From positions 4,340,001 to 4,404,000 of the forward strand of contig NZ_SMGE01000001.1 in NCBI RefSeq assembly GCF_004339525.1: a DNA stretch of 64,000 nucleotides, read 5' to 3'. This document shows positions 33,398 to 42,693 of this stretch, piece by piece (position 1 is the stretch's first letter; the number at the start of each line of letters is the position of its first letter). The DNA comes from Flavobacterium sp. 90 (GTDB taxonomy: Bacteria; Bacteroidota; Bacteroidia; Flavobacteriales; Flavobacteriaceae). The notes beneath the pieces are model-generated. The model saw only the letters and a list, made by a program, of their open reading frames with translations, had not been told where the DNA came from and did no database searches. A program made the translations under genes and the position numbers.

Positions 33398-34450
33398 TTA
33401 CCATTGTAATAAAACCCTTTGTGCCGAAAATCCCGGACCAAAACTTAGCATTAATCCTTTTTCTCCCGACTTTGGGTTTCCGTCCATAATTCTTTCTAGA
33501 ACATACAAAACTGTAGCGCTCGACATATTACCATATTGTTTGAGAACTTCCTTAGTGTCTTCAATATTTTTTCCTAATCCGGCGAAAAGTGATTCTACTG
33601 TTGTAACTATTTTTTTTCCGCCAGGATGAAAAATCATATGATCTATATCCTTAATCTCTAAATTGTTTTTTTGTAAAAAAGGATGAATAATATCTTCAAA
33701 ATGTGATGCAATAGTTTCCGGAACTTCAATATCCAATACCATTTGTAAACCGGTATTGGTTAGTTTAAATCCCATCATATGTTCAGCATCATAAAAATGA
33801 TACATTTGTTCGTCTAGTATTTCAGGTCCATTATCGTCTTCGTACGATGATAAGAGACAACAGGCAGCGCCATCGCCAAAAATAGCTGCGCTTACAATGT
33901 TTGGCATCGAAAAATCATTCAGCTGAAATGTTGCTGTAGGCGATTCAATTGCGATTACTGCAGCACGTTTTCCGGGATTTGCTTTAAGAAAGTTTTTAGC
34001 ATAAATAATGCCCGATATTCCGGCAGCACAACCCATTTCGGTTACGGGAAGTCGTACGATATCTTGTCTTAATTTCATTTTATTGATAAGATAAGCGTCC
34101 AATGATGGTATCATAATCCCAGTACAACTTACTGTAATAATATAATCGAGCGTTTGCGGATCCCAGTTTGTCTTGGTCAGTGCTTTCTCTAATACTTGTT
34201 CGCCCAAAATGATTACTTCCCGACTATAAATATCGTTTTTCTCTTCAAATGAAGTTGCTGTAAAAACTTCGGCAGGATCCATGATAGAATACCGTTTGTC
34301 TACAGCTGCGCCTTCGAATATTTTTTTTACTTTTTTGATAAAGCGTTCGTCTTGTCCGTGTAGCCATCCTTCCAACATAGGAATGATATCTGCCGTTGTA
34401 CGCGAATATTGTGGTAGTTGCTTGGCAACAGTTATAATTTTTACACTCAT
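33398..34450 (-). CDS. Type III polyketide synthase (chalcone/stilbene synthase superfamily)
   Basis: A 350-residue homodimeric-type enzyme with the full Cys-His-Asn triad: Cys141 in TEMGCAAGI, His275 in MIFHPGGKK and Asn308 in YGNMSSATV. Family members condense a CoA- or ACP-bound starter with several malonyl units and cyclise the product to resorcinols, pyrones or related rings without a carrier domain. It overlaps the methyltransferase gene by 4 bp (ATGA-type coupling). With the methyltransferase and flavoprotein, the set matches the Streptomyces srsABC logic for methylated phenolic lipids. The actual ring and chain length cannot be predicted here. Confidence 0.95.
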   Translation of the reverse strand: MSVKIITVAKQLPQYSRTTADIIPMLEGWLHGQDERFIKKVKKIFEGAAVDKRYSIMDPAEVFTATSFEEKNDIYSREVIILGEQVLEKALTKTNWDPQTLDYIITVSCTGIMIPSLDAYLINKMKLRQDIVRLPVTEMGCAAGISGIIYAKNFLKANPGKRAAVIAIESPTATFQLNDFSMPNIVSAAIFGDGAACCLLSSYEDDNGPEILDEQMYHFYDAEHMMGFKLTNTGLQMVLDIEVPETIASHFEDIIHPFLQKNNLEIKDIDHMIFHPGGKKIVTTVESLFAGLGKNIEDTKEVLKQYGNMSSATVLYVLERIMDGNPKSGEKGLMLSFGPGFSAQRVLLQW

Positions 34451-35160
34451 GTTTTAGCAATTATCCATTGATAACGAAAAGCCCATTTCCAGTTTATGGT
34501 ATAGTTTTTAAAATTTACTTTATTTGAAAAGTTTTCTAATTCTTTTTTCTTAAATCCTCTCAAAATAGAAACAAGCCCATCTTGGCGTGACATTCTATTT
34601 AGATTAAAAATAATACCAATCATTTTAAAAAGACGATAGGCTAATTTACTTCGATGCAAATCGTTAACAATAATGCCAACTTCGGCATTGTTATTAAAGA
34701 TAGTGATTATATTTAATATTTGCTCATTGGTAAAATGGTGTAGAGTAAGAGTGCATAAAACGATATCATATTTTAGAGCGATAAACGCATCGCTAAAAAT
34801 ATCCACACATACATATTCGATATTTGGATATTTTACGGAGAGTGTTTTAGCATAATTTATCGTAAAAGCATTTGCATCTATACCTATAAGTTTAAAATTA
34901 AGATTGTTTTTTTGGCCGTATTTCGCCAACATACGCAACATATCTCCATTACCACAACCTATATCTGCAATTACTATTGTTTTATGAGTATCAGATTTCT
35001 TTAATAATGTTTTTATGCCATGAAGTGTAAGTTTGTTGCCACCTAATAATTGATTAATACTGGCGATTTTATCTAATGCATTTTTGAGCTCTTTCCCCTG
35101 AAGGGAAAAATCATCCATTATCTCGGTTTCTTCTGTTCTGAATTTGGTGCTTATTCCCAT
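34447..35160 (-). CDS. Class I SAM-dependent methyltransferase
   Basis: A 237-residue soluble protein. Motif I is VIADIGCGNGDM (about residues 63-74), followed by the acidic GIDAN ribose-binding strand and the LCTLTLHHF motif IV region. It transfers a methyl group from S-adenosylmethionine. The gene overlaps the type III PKS by 4 bp and starts one base before the end of the flavoprotein gene region, so the three are translated together. The most likely substrate is the polyketide product (O- or C-methylation), inferred from context; ubiquinone-type methyltransferases are close relatives in fold. Confidence 0.88.
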   Translation of the reverse strand: MGISTKFRTEETEIMDDFSLQGKELKNALDKIASINQLLGGNKLTLHGIKTLLKKSDTHKTIVIADIGCGNGDMLRMLAKYGQKNNLNFKLIGIDANAFTINYAKTLSVKYPNIEYVCVDIFSDAFIALKYDIVLCTLTLHHFTNEQILNIITIFNNNAEVGIIVNDLHRSKLAYRLFKMIGIIFNLNRMSRQDGLVSILRGFKKKELENFSNKVNFKNYTINWKWAFRYQWIIAKT

Positions 35161-36288
35161 TTAATTGATTGCTATAGGTTTGCCGTGAGTCTGTTTAATT
35201 ATTGCGGGCATTAATCCCGGAAAAGATGCTACGATTGCAAAGAGTACATTAGTAATGGTTTTATTGGTTAAGATTTTTGCAAGGATTCTGCCCATAAATA
35301 ATCTTTTACCAAAATGTTTATTCCATTGATTCGTATAAGTTCTTTCTAGTAATTCGCGTGAGATTATTTTGCCTGAATAATAATCGATTATTAATTCTGA
35401 TGCTATTTTTGCACTATGAATTGCCATAGCCATTCCGTTGCCACAAAGCGGATGAATAAGTCCGGCCGTATCACCAATCATTAACAAATGGTTTTCTACT
35501 GGTTGTTTTTTATCAAAAGAGATTTGGCTTATGGTGATTGGTTTGTCAAAAAGAAGTTTACTGTTTTCAAAAACAGATTTTAAATGTTTGTTTTTATAGA
35601 GGATATTCTGTTGATAATCTTCTATGTTTTTATATTGTTTAAAAGTGGCATAATCGGCCAGATAACAAATGTTTATAATGTTGTTCTCTACTTTAGAGAC
35701 ACCACAATAACCTCCTTTAAAGTTGTGTAAAGCAACGAGATCATTATCTATATCACCAGAATAATGCGCCTTAACAGCCAGCCAAGGTGATTTTTTATGG
35801 ATAAAATCCCGGGCCAAAACCTGATCAATATTGGATCGCTTGCCAAAAGCACCCAATACTATTTTAGCCGATAAAATTTGGCTTGGAGTTGTAATTGTAA
35901 AGATATCATTGCTAAAAGAAACATCAGTAACGTTCTCCTTAATAATGGTACAATTGTTTGCCAGTGCCTTTTGGTATAAAAAATTGTCAAGCGCATATCG
36001 GCTAATGCCAAAGCCTCCTAACGGAAGTTTTGCAACTGCAGCTTTTCCATTGCTAGATGTAAATTCGAACTTAGAGATCTGAGTAGGATGCAGTTCCGAA
36101 ACATCTGCGCCAAGCCATTGCAAATAGGGTAGAATCTCGTTAGAAATATACTCTCCACAGACTTTATGCTTTGGATACTGTGATTTCTCGATTAGAATTA
36201 CTTTTAATCCTTTTTGAGATAGATGTATAGCTGCTGCCAATCCGGCAAGTCCTCCACCAATAACTACTACATCCGGATTTGTTTCCAT
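35161..36288 (-). CDS. FAD-dependent oxidoreductase (geranylgeranyl reductase/hydroxylase-like)
   Basis: A 375-residue protein. The N-terminal Rossmann motif VVVIGGGLAGLAAAIHL binds FAD (GxGxxG). KVCGEYIS is typical of the flavin monooxygenase / geranylgeranyl-reductase group, and the second FAD motif LMIGDTAGLIHPLCGNGM lies at about residues 270-290. The C-terminal region is hydrophobic. It is the first gene of the cluster and is immediately followed by the methyltransferase. In the known srs-type phenolic lipid pathway an FAD enzyme hydroxylates the ring towards a quinone, which is the simplest role here; reduction of a lipid chain is the alternative. Confidence 0.88.
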   Translation of the reverse strand: METNPDVVVIGGGLAGLAAAIHLSQKGLKVILIEKSQYPKHKVCGEYISNEILPYLQWLGADVSELHPTQISKFEFTSSNGKAAVAKLPLGGFGISRYALDNFLYQKALANNCTIIKENVTDVSFSNDIFTITTPSQILSAKIVLGAFGKRSNIDQVLARDFIHKKSPWLAVKAHYSGDIDNDLVALHNFKGGYCGVSKVENNIINICYLADYATFKQYKNIEDYQQNILYKNKHLKSVFENSKLLFDKPITISQISFDKKQPVENHLLMIGDTAGLIHPLCGNGMAMAIHSAKIASELIIDYYSGKIISRELLERTYTNQWNKHFGKRLFMGRILAKILTNKTITNVLFAIVASFPGLMPAIIKQTHGKPIAIN

Positions 36289-36324
36289 TTTAGGAAGTTA
36301 GATATAAAATTTTGGATATGCAAA

Positions 36325-36332
36325 CAAAAATA
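36325..36332 (-). promoter_or_regulatory. Possible -7 box for the type III PKS cluster
   Basis: On the minus strand TATTTTTG matches the Bacteroidota -7 consensus TAnnTTTG exactly, 37 bp before the flavoprotein start. No TTG at the expected -33 spacing was found, so support is modest. The remaining 375-bp divergent gap is AT-rich; a small hairpin (ACCTCA/TGAGGT, 36581-36602) precedes the kinase gene on the other side. Confidence 0.35.
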
Positions 36333-36663
36333 TATTCTTAGCTTTTGTAATAAAAAATATAGTAACTCCAGTTATACAAAGTCCAGTATTTTCTGTAGAC
36401 TGTATTTTAAACTTTAATTTTAAAAATTAGCATCATGATAATTTTATAATTTATTTATATGGATTATCTTAATAAAAATTTGTCATTATGTTATTTTTTA
36501 CATAATTTGGTAGAGACTTTGTCAGTGATTTTTCTTAAAATCTAAATTTTCATTAAACTTAAAGCCAAAGTTTTTGCAATACCTCAATTACCAATATGAG
36601 GTTATGTTTCTGATGACCTACAATTAAAAGAAAAATAAAATAACAATCCCAAATTGAAAAAAA

Positions 36664-37947
36664 ATGAACCCAGAAATTGAAGAGTACGAGCAATCTAAGC
36701 ATATTCAGGATTTCCTTTTTACAATTAAACAAAAATCGGATCAGTTAATTAACTATTTCCTGATCAGTTTTTTTATTATTGGTTTGCTTCTTGCTTTTTA
36801 TTATGATACATGGCAAATCGGAATAGGAGTTGGAGGTTTATTACTGATTGCATATTACTCCACAAAATTGAGCATGCCTAAATCAAATTTGTATCAATAT
36901 GTACTTAGTGTTGTATTGGGGATTTTTATGGCACAATTTATTTATCAGATGCATGGCATGTTTGAGATGCATTTTATGGCATTCATTGCAAGTGCAATAC
37001 TTATTACTTATCAGAACTGGAAATTGCAAATACCGCTTATGCTGGTGGTTACAATTCATCATGCATTGTTTGGTTATTTTCAATACATTGGTTTTAATCA
37101 TATTTATTTTTCCCAGTTAGATTATATGTCCCTTCAGACATTTATTATTCATATGATACTTGCAGGTGTTATTTTTTCTATTTGCGGATTATGGGCTTAT
37201 CAATTTAAAAAATATAGCGAGGCACATATAGAACTCATTTTTAATAAACGCGAAACTGAAAATAAGGAATTAAGAACTGCCAATTACGAACTGGATCGTT
37301 TTGTTTATAGTACATCTCATGATTTACGTGCACCACTGAATTCAATGCTTGGTCTTATTGAAATTGCCAAAGATGATACTAACGAAGAATTGACACTTGA
37401 GCATCTTAAAATGCTAAATACGAGTGCAAAAAAACTCGATAGTTTTATTTGTGATATTCTTGATTACTCGAGAAATTCTCGCATGGAGGTCGAGATGACA
37501 CAGATTAATTTTGCTGAACTTTTGAAGGATGTGACGCAGAATTTAAAATTCATAGGCAACAATAACAGAACAGTTGAATTTAAAATTGAAATCACTGGCG
37601 AAACTTCCATTTACTCTGATAAAAATCGTCTTATTACCATTTTTAGTAATCTGATTTCAAATGCTATTCGATATCAAAATCCCAAGATTCCAAATCCTTT
37701 TGTCAGTATAAAAGTAGATACATCTCAAACTGAAATTAATATTGAGATTGAAGACAATGGTATAGGCATCGATAAAGAATCGCAGACAAAAATATTCAAT
37801 ATGTTTTATCGTGTATCGCACGAATCTGTTGGTTCAGGACTCGGTTTATATATTGTAAAAGAAGCCATTAATAAACTCAATGGAGAAATAAAAGTTCAAT
37901 CTGAAAAAGGTACAGGTACTACCTTTTTAATTAAAATCCCAAATTAA
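36664..37947 (+). CDS. Membrane sensor histidine kinase
   Basis: A 427-residue protein. Residues 30-180 hold about six membrane helices with a His-rich stretch (YQMHGMFEMHF and TIHHALFGYFQ), similar to sensor domains at the N terminus of some methyl-accepting and GGDEF proteins. A short coiled coil leads to the HisKA domain (His219 in STSHDLRAPLNS) and the ATPase domain (DNGIGIDKES, GSGLGLYIVKEA). It autophosphorylates and should pass phosphate to the single-domain receiver encoded 2 bp downstream. The signal is unknown; the clustered His residues could bind metal or heme, which is speculation. It is divergent from the polyketide cluster. Confidence 0.92.
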   Translation: MNPEIEEYEQSKHIQDFLFTIKQKSDQLINYFLISFFIIGLLLAFYYDTWQIGIGVGGLLLIAYYSTKLSMPKSNLYQYVLSVVLGIFMAQFIYQMHGMFEMHFMAFIASAILITYQNWKLQIPLMLVVTIHHALFGYFQYIGFNHIYFSQLDYMSLQTFIIHMILAGVIFSICGLWAYQFKKYSEAHIELIFNKRETENKELRTANYELDRFVYSTSHDLRAPLNSMLGLIEIAKDDTNEELTLEHLKMLNTSAKKLDSFICDILDYSRNSRMEVEMTQINFAELLKDVTQNLKFIGNNNRTVEFKIEITGETSIYSDKNRLITIFSNLISNAIRYQNPKIPNPFVSIKVDTSQTEINIEIEDNGIGIDKESQTKIFNMFYRVSHESVGSGLGLYIVKEAINKLNGEIKVQSEKGTGTTFLIKIPN

Positions 37948-37949
37948 TC

Positions 37950-38378
37950 ATGAATCAGGAAAATATACACCCAACATTTAAAAAAATTCTGGTGATAGAC
38001 GATAATCCTACAGATCGTTATATTGCAAAACGAATGGCTGAAAAATATCATTTTGCCGAAGAAATAATTCTGCAGGAATCTGCTATTGAAGCTCTCGATT
38101 ATATTCGATCATTAGAGAACACACCCGATTTACTTCCGCAGTTCATTTTTTTAGATATCAATATGCCTGGAATGAATGGATATGAATTTCTGGAAGAATA
38201 CAAAAAACTTTCAGAGGTTGTCAGAACAAAATGCATCATTTTAATGATTACGACATCTATACATCCTGATGATTTTTTGCGTGCGGAAAATAATCCTTTT
38301 GTATTTCGATTTCTTAACAAACCGCTTGATAAAGAAAAATTTCGATTCATTGAGGATGAATTTTCATTGAAAAAATAA
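37950..38378 (+). CDS. Single-domain response regulator (Rcp1-like receiver)
   Basis: A 142-residue stand-alone receiver domain. The acidic pocket is DDNPTD, the phospho-acceptor Asp69 lies in FLDINMPGMNG, and the conserved Lys in FLNKPLDKEKF. No output domain is present, so it may act by protein contact or as a phosphorelay intermediate. It begins 2 bp after the histidine kinase stop and is surely co-transcribed with it. The extended loop between beta3 and alpha3 (SLENTPDLLPQ) is typical of the receivers paired with membrane or phytochrome-like kinases. Confidence 0.92.
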   Translation: MNQENIHPTFKKILVIDDNPTDRYIAKRMAEKYHFAEEIILQESAIEALDYIRSLENTPDLLPQFIFLDINMPGMNGYEFLEEYKKLSEVVRTKCIILMITTSIHPDDFLRAENNPFVFRFLNKPLDKEKFRFIEDEFSLKK

Positions 38379-38446
38379 TACATCTGTAATTGTATTTATT
38401 CATCAGATGATAAAGATTCCGGTGATGAAACTTTAAAAGATCTTTT

Positions 38447-39163
38447 TTAATTTGAAGAATTTAAAATTCTTTGTTTTACATGATCCATATACGATCTTCC
38501 AATTACGTATTTAAGACCTTCAATTTCAATACTATTTCCTTCAATAGCGTCAATCTTATCAATCGCTACAGTGTAGGATCTATGGATTCTTAAAAAATTT
38601 CTTTCGGGTAATAAATCCGTAAAGTCTGATAACGTGCTATATATAATGTATTTGCCGGATAAAGTGCTTATTTTTAAATAGTCTTTTAGACTTTCTAAGA
38701 CCAGAATTTCATTTAAGAAAATCTTCTTCATTCTTTTCTTGTCAATTTTTATAAAAATAAAAGGATTTTCTGTACTGCTTTCCTGATAAGGTGCATTACT
38801 TTTATTTTCAAGCCTTTTACTTGCTTTATTTAGCGCTTTTATCAGTCTCGGAAATTCGATAGGTTTTACCAGATAATCTAAAACATCTAATTCGTAAGTT
38901 TCTAATGCAAATTCGCTATTTGCGCTGGTAATAATAAATAATGGCGGGTTTTCGAGACTTTTTATAAAATTGATGCCGTTAAGAACAGGCATATTTATGT
39001 CTAGAAAAACGACATCGACTTTGTTGTTTTTTAAAAAATTTAATCCTTCTACTGGATTCGTAAAAGTGTTTATTACCTCAAAATTTTCAATTGACTCTAA
39101 ATAATTTTTAATAACATTGATTGCCAGTGGCTCATCATCTATAATCAAACAATTTATTTTCAT
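38447..39163 (-). CDS. LytTR-family response regulator
   Basis: A 238-residue regulator. The receiver (residues 1-120) has Asp55 in VFLDINMPVLNG and Lys in LVKPIEF. The LytTR DNA-binding domain (about 140-235) has the typical KRMKKIFLNEILVLESLKDYLKI and FLRIHRSYTVAIDKI patterns. It is encoded 63 bp after a LytS/YpdA-type kinase. LytTR regulators bind short direct repeats and often control a neighbouring transporter; the symporter gene at 40774 is a candidate. The 68-bp gap to the convergent receiver gene holds only a weak hairpin (AAAAGATCTTTT). Confidence 0.93.
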   Translation of the reverse strand: MKINCLIIDDEPLAINVIKNYLESIENFEVINTFTNPVEGLNFLKNNKVDVVFLDINMPVLNGINFIKSLENPPLFIITSANSEFALETYELDVLDYLVKPIEFPRLIKALNKASKRLENKSNAPYQESSTENPFIFIKIDKKRMKKIFLNEILVLESLKDYLKISTLSGKYIIYSTLSDFTDLLPERNFLRIHRSYTVAIDKIDAIEGNSIEIEGLKYVIGRSYMDHVKQRILNSSN

Positions 39164-39226
39164 TTTGTAATTATTATTTTTTGAGCGAAATAAATCTGTA
39201 GTAAACTTAAAAAAAGATAAGTCGTA

Positions 39227-40285
39227 TTAAGAGACTTTAATCACAAGCTTAACCACAAAAATATTCTTTTTATTCTTAAAAGAAAGATTGTAGTCTTTTT
39301 TATTATAATCTAATTCAAGTCTTTTTTTTACATTTTCTATACCAATACCACTTGATTTGTTAAAATTGTCTTTGTGGTGAGTAATTTCCGGTGTTGGGTT
39401 TGAAACCGTAAAATGAAGAAAATTATCTATTACTTTAAAGTTAATATTAACAATTACTTTTCCGGTGTTTTTGTTTACGCCATGTTTAAATGCATTTTCA
39501 ATAAACGTCAGTAATATTATAGGAGATATTTCCTTATCATGAATGTCTCCGGAGATAGACATGTTTATTTCTAGTCGATCATCATTTCTGATTCTCTCCA
39601 GATCAAGATAATTCTCAATGCAGAGTATTTCGTTTTCTAAAGTTTGTTTTTTGTTTTTTGTTTCATAAAGCATGTAACGTATTAATTCAGATAGTTTTAG
39701 TACAACTTTTGGAGTTTTGTTCGATTTTTCTACAGATAAAGAATAAATATTATTAAGCGTATTAAAGAGGAAATGAGGAGAAATTTGAGATTTTAAGAAT
39801 AGTAATTCGGTTTCTAATTGAGATTTTTCAAGATCGGCTACTCGTTTTTGCTCTTTCAGGAAATCTAAAGTTATCTTAATTGCAGTAACAAAAGTGATAA
39901 CATAAAGCTCACCAATCATCATATCTATGGTGTAGTTTAATGTTAGATTATTGATGATTTTAGGTCCTTCAGGCCAAACGTCATGACTTATCAATAAGTA
40001 AGTAAGGTTAAATTTAACGACCACCATTATAAATATTGAGGACAAAACGGCAAGTATGTATAGAAGGTATTTTTTTCGATAAACCAGATAAGGCATAAAT
40101 ACTAAAATATTCAAATAACATGATGTCATATGAATTGGAAAACCCAGTAAATTAGTTTTCAATGAATAGCTATAATTATTAAAATAAATTCCCCAGCGAA
40201 GTGTGTTGAATAAAAAGTAAGTAAGCCAAAAATAGATATGATAATGCAATGGAATGCGATAAAGTTTGCCAGAATTGAAATTCAT
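39227..40285 (-). CDS. LytS/YpdA-type sensor histidine kinase
   Basis: A 352-residue protein with four predicted membrane helices in residues 15-145. A coiled-coil linker follows, then the His_kinase family signature LKSQISPHFLFNTLNNIYSL (His171) and an ATPase domain (FIENAFKHGVN, SSGIGIENVKKRL). This class phosphorylates LytTR-type receivers, and the cognate regulator follows 63 bp downstream. The small number of extracellular residues suggests sensing within the membrane or of a small ligand. It is divergent from the sodium:solute symporter gene, separated by a 488-bp gap with remnants of small genes. Confidence 0.92.
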   Translation of the reverse strand: MNFNSGKLYRIPLHYHIYFWLTYFLFNTLRWGIYFNNYSYSLKTNLLGFPIHMTSCYLNILVFMPYLVYRKKYLLYILAVLSSIFIMVVVKFNLTYLLISHDVWPEGPKIINNLTLNYTIDMMIGELYVITFVTAIKITLDFLKEQKRVADLEKSQLETELLFLKSQISPHFLFNTLNNIYSLSVEKSNKTPKVVLKLSELIRYMLYETKNKKQTLENEILCIENYLDLERIRNDDRLEINMSISGDIHDKEISPIILLTFIENAFKHGVNKNTGKVIVNINFKVIDNFLHFTVSNPTPEITHHKDNFNKSSGIGIENVKKRLELDYNKKDYNLSFKNKKNIFVVKLVIKVS

Positions 40286-40404
40286 AATAATTGTGTTTTT
40301 TGTGACTTTTTTTGGTGTTTATCTTAGTTTATGTGTCGTCTGTCTAAATTAGTTTCAATAAAAATCAAATTTGTTTATGTTTAGAACTAAATTAAGATTG
40401 TTTT

Positions 40405-40523
40405 ATGGCTAGAATTTCAGCTTTTTTATTTCACTGGCAATTCTGATTGCAAGTTGTAAAATAAAAAGATATGAAAATAATAGTCAACAAGATTTTTTAA
40501 GACCAAAAAAACAACTTTTTTAA
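40405..40523 (+). pseudogene. Frameshifted remnant of a small lipoprotein gene
   Basis: The frame starting ATG at 40405 (MARIS) stops after 13 codons. After a one-base shift near 40418, the other frame reads SFFISLAILIASCKIKRY and on to a stop at 40521. Joined, it gives a lipoprotein signal peptide with lipobox LIASC and a 20-residue tail. Either a decayed gene or a sequence error; the gene would be only about 38 codons. Confidence 0.35.
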
Positions 40524-40547
40524 ATTAATTTTTAAACAAATTAAGTT

Positions 40548-40773
40548 ATGCTAACAAAAAAACAATATCAGATCATTAATAAGTTTTTCTTGAAAATTCT
40601 AAAATCAATGTAGAATTTATTCATCATAAACCAACAGCTTTTCATAAATATGCATTTGTAAAAAAGATGAAAAACAGTTCGTTTTTATCGATTTTGACTT
40701 TGTTACTGACCAAAACAAAGCGCTGAAAAACAGAAATTACAATTTAACTAACTCAAAACAAATATTAAAATTA
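40548..40773 (+). pseudogene. Frameshifted remnant of a small unknown gene
   Basis: The ATG frame at 40548 reads MLTKKQYQIINK. A -1 shift in the A-run near 40580 continues VFLENSKINVEFIHHKPTAF. A second -1 shift in the A-run at 40660-40665 continues KKDEKQFVFIDFDFVTDQNK and stays open into the symporter ATG. The three pieces join into one well-behaved protein of about 75 residues. Both shifts fit loss of one A in a homopolymer. Function not recognised. Confidence 0.4.
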
Positions 40774-42651
40774 ATGGATATCATTGACGTATCGATCATC
40801 GTAGCTTATATTCTGCTCTCAGTAGGAATAGGAATTTGGATTTCAAGAAAAGCATCAAAAGGATTAGATGATTATTTCCTTGGTGGAAAAACAATCAAAT
40901 GGTATTTTTTAGGTTTGAGCAACGGATCAGGAATGTTTGATGTTTCAGGAACTTCCTGGATGATTGGAGTGTTGTTTTTGTATGGAGTAAAAAGTTTCAT
41001 GTTTATGTGGCTTTGGCCTATTTGGAACCAAATTTTTGTAATGATGTTCCTGGCCGTCTGGATAAGAAGATCAAAAGTAATGACAGGTTCTGAATGGATT
41101 TTGACCCGCTTTGGAAACGACAGAGCCGGAAAAGCATCGCACATTATCGTCGCTATTTTTGCCATTATTTCTACAATTGGTTTTATTGCCTATTTTTTTG
41201 AAGGAATCGGGAAATTTATAACTATCATTCTTCCTTGGGATTTAACGCTTCAGTACGGAGATTTAATTTTATTGACATCAGAGCGATCTTATGCTTTGAT
41301 AATCATATTCTTAACAACAATCTATACCGTCAAAGGAGGTATGTTTTCTGTTGTTGCTACAGAAGTTGTACAATATTTAATCATGATTATTGCCAGTGTT
41401 CTGATTGCCGGTTATGCATTTATAAATTATACCGATATTCAGATCAATTCTGTAATTACCGAAGAATGGAAAAATGTTTTCTTCGGATGGCAGTTTGAAA
41501 CGCAATGGAGCGAAAAGTTTCAGACATTCAATAATTTAATTGATTCCGAAGGTTATAAAATGTTTGGCGCTTTTATCGGAATGACATTGTTCAAAGGTTT
41601 CTTTGCCAGTGTCGCAGGTCCAACGCCCAGCTATGATTTACAAAGAATTCTCTCTACAAAATCAGTAAAAGAAGCCGCGTACATGAGTGGTTTTACCAAC
41701 TTGATTTTGTTCATTCCAAGATATTTATTAATTACAGGAATTGTTGTAATTGCTTTGGTGAATATAGCACCGGAGCTGAATGCGCATACAGGTTTAACGG
41801 GAGCAGATTTAGAATTACTAATGCCAAAAGTGGTTAATTTATATCTTCCTGTTGGAATAAAAGGGCTTTTACTTGCGGGTTTATTGGCGGCATTTATGTC
41901 CGGATTTTCAGCTTTTGTAAATGCAGGCCCGGCTTATATCGTAAATGATATTTATAAAAAATACTTCAAACCGGTTGCAACAAATGCACATTATATAAAA
42001 GTAAGTCAGATTTCATCTTTCATAGTTGTTGGTTTAGGTGTTTTTATGGGATTCTTTGCAGACTCAATTAATTCCTTAACCTTATGGATTACAAGCGCTT
42101 TGTATGGAGGTTATGTGGCAGCCAATTTTCTAAAATGGATTTGGTGGCGATTTAACGGTTGGGGTTATTTCTGGGGAATGTTTGCCGGATTAATTGTAGC
42201 TTCATTACAATTTATTTTAGGACAGAATAAAGGTAATTTAACCGAAGGATCATTTTTATATGAGTTATCGCAAGTACAGGCAATTTATCTGTTTCCGGTA
42301 ATATTTGGTTTCTCGATTTTAGGATGTCTTTTAGGAACTTTCCTAAGTAAACCAACAGATATAGAAGTTTTAAAATCTTTTTATGCAAATGTAAGACCTT
42401 GGGGATGGTGGAAACCAGTTTGCAAATTATTAAAAGCAGAAGATCAGACTTTCGAAAAAAATAATGATTTCTGGAAAGATATGCTTAATTGTGTGATTGG
42501 GATTGTATGGCAATCAAGTATGATTTTACTTCCGATATTCTTTGTAATCAGAGATTATCCAAAGGCAATAATAGCTTTAATCGTCTTTTTAGTGACAACA
42601 ACAATATTGAAATTCACTTGGTTGGATAAAGTTAGAAGAATAGCGGATTAG
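40774..42651 (+). CDS. Sodium:solute symporter (SSS family)
   Basis: A 625-residue inner-membrane transporter with about 14 hydrophobic helices. The N terminus (VAYILLSVGIGIWISRK, LDDYFLGGKTIKWYFLGLSNG) and the conserved sodium-site helix (GLLLAGLLAAFMSGFSAFVNAGPAYIVNDIY, near residue 380) identify the family. It uses a sodium gradient to take up sugars, amino acids or similar small molecules. It stands at the head of the GH130-CBM9-GHL10-GH20 genes, so a mannose-, GlcNAc- or mannosyl-GlcNAc-type sugar is the likely cargo (inference). There is no SusC/SusD gene in this locus. The 226-bp gap downstream contains an inverted repeat. Confidence 0.93.
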   Translation: MDIIDVSIIVAYILLSVGIGIWISRKASKGLDDYFLGGKTIKWYFLGLSNGSGMFDVSGTSWMIGVLFLYGVKSFMFMWLWPIWNQIFVMMFLAVWIRRSKVMTGSEWILTRFGNDRAGKASHIIVAIFAIISTIGFIAYFFEGIGKFITIILPWDLTLQYGDLILLTSERSYALIIIFLTTIYTVKGGMFSVVATEVVQYLIMIIASVLIAGYAFINYTDIQINSVITEEWKNVFFGWQFETQWSEKFQTFNNLIDSEGYKMFGAFIGMTLFKGFFASVAGPTPSYDLQRILSTKSVKEAAYMSGFTNLILFIPRYLLITGIVVIALVNIAPELNAHTGLTGADLELLMPKVVNLYLPVGIKGLLLAGLLAAFMSGFSAFVNAGPAYIVNDIYKKYFKPVATNAHYIKVSQISSFIVVGLGVFMGFFADSINSLTLWITSALYGGYVAANFLKWIWWRFNGWGYFWGMFAGLIVASLQFILGQNKGNLTEGSFLYELSQVQAIYLFPVIFGFSILGCLLGTFLSKPTDIEVLKSFYANVRPWGWWKPVCKLLKAEDQTFEKNNDFWKDMLNCVIGIVWQSSMILLPIFFVIRDYPKAIIALIVFLVTTTILKFTWLDKVRRIAD

Positions 42652-42693
42652 ATAATTGAATATAGAATATAGATAAGAGAGAAATAATAAACG

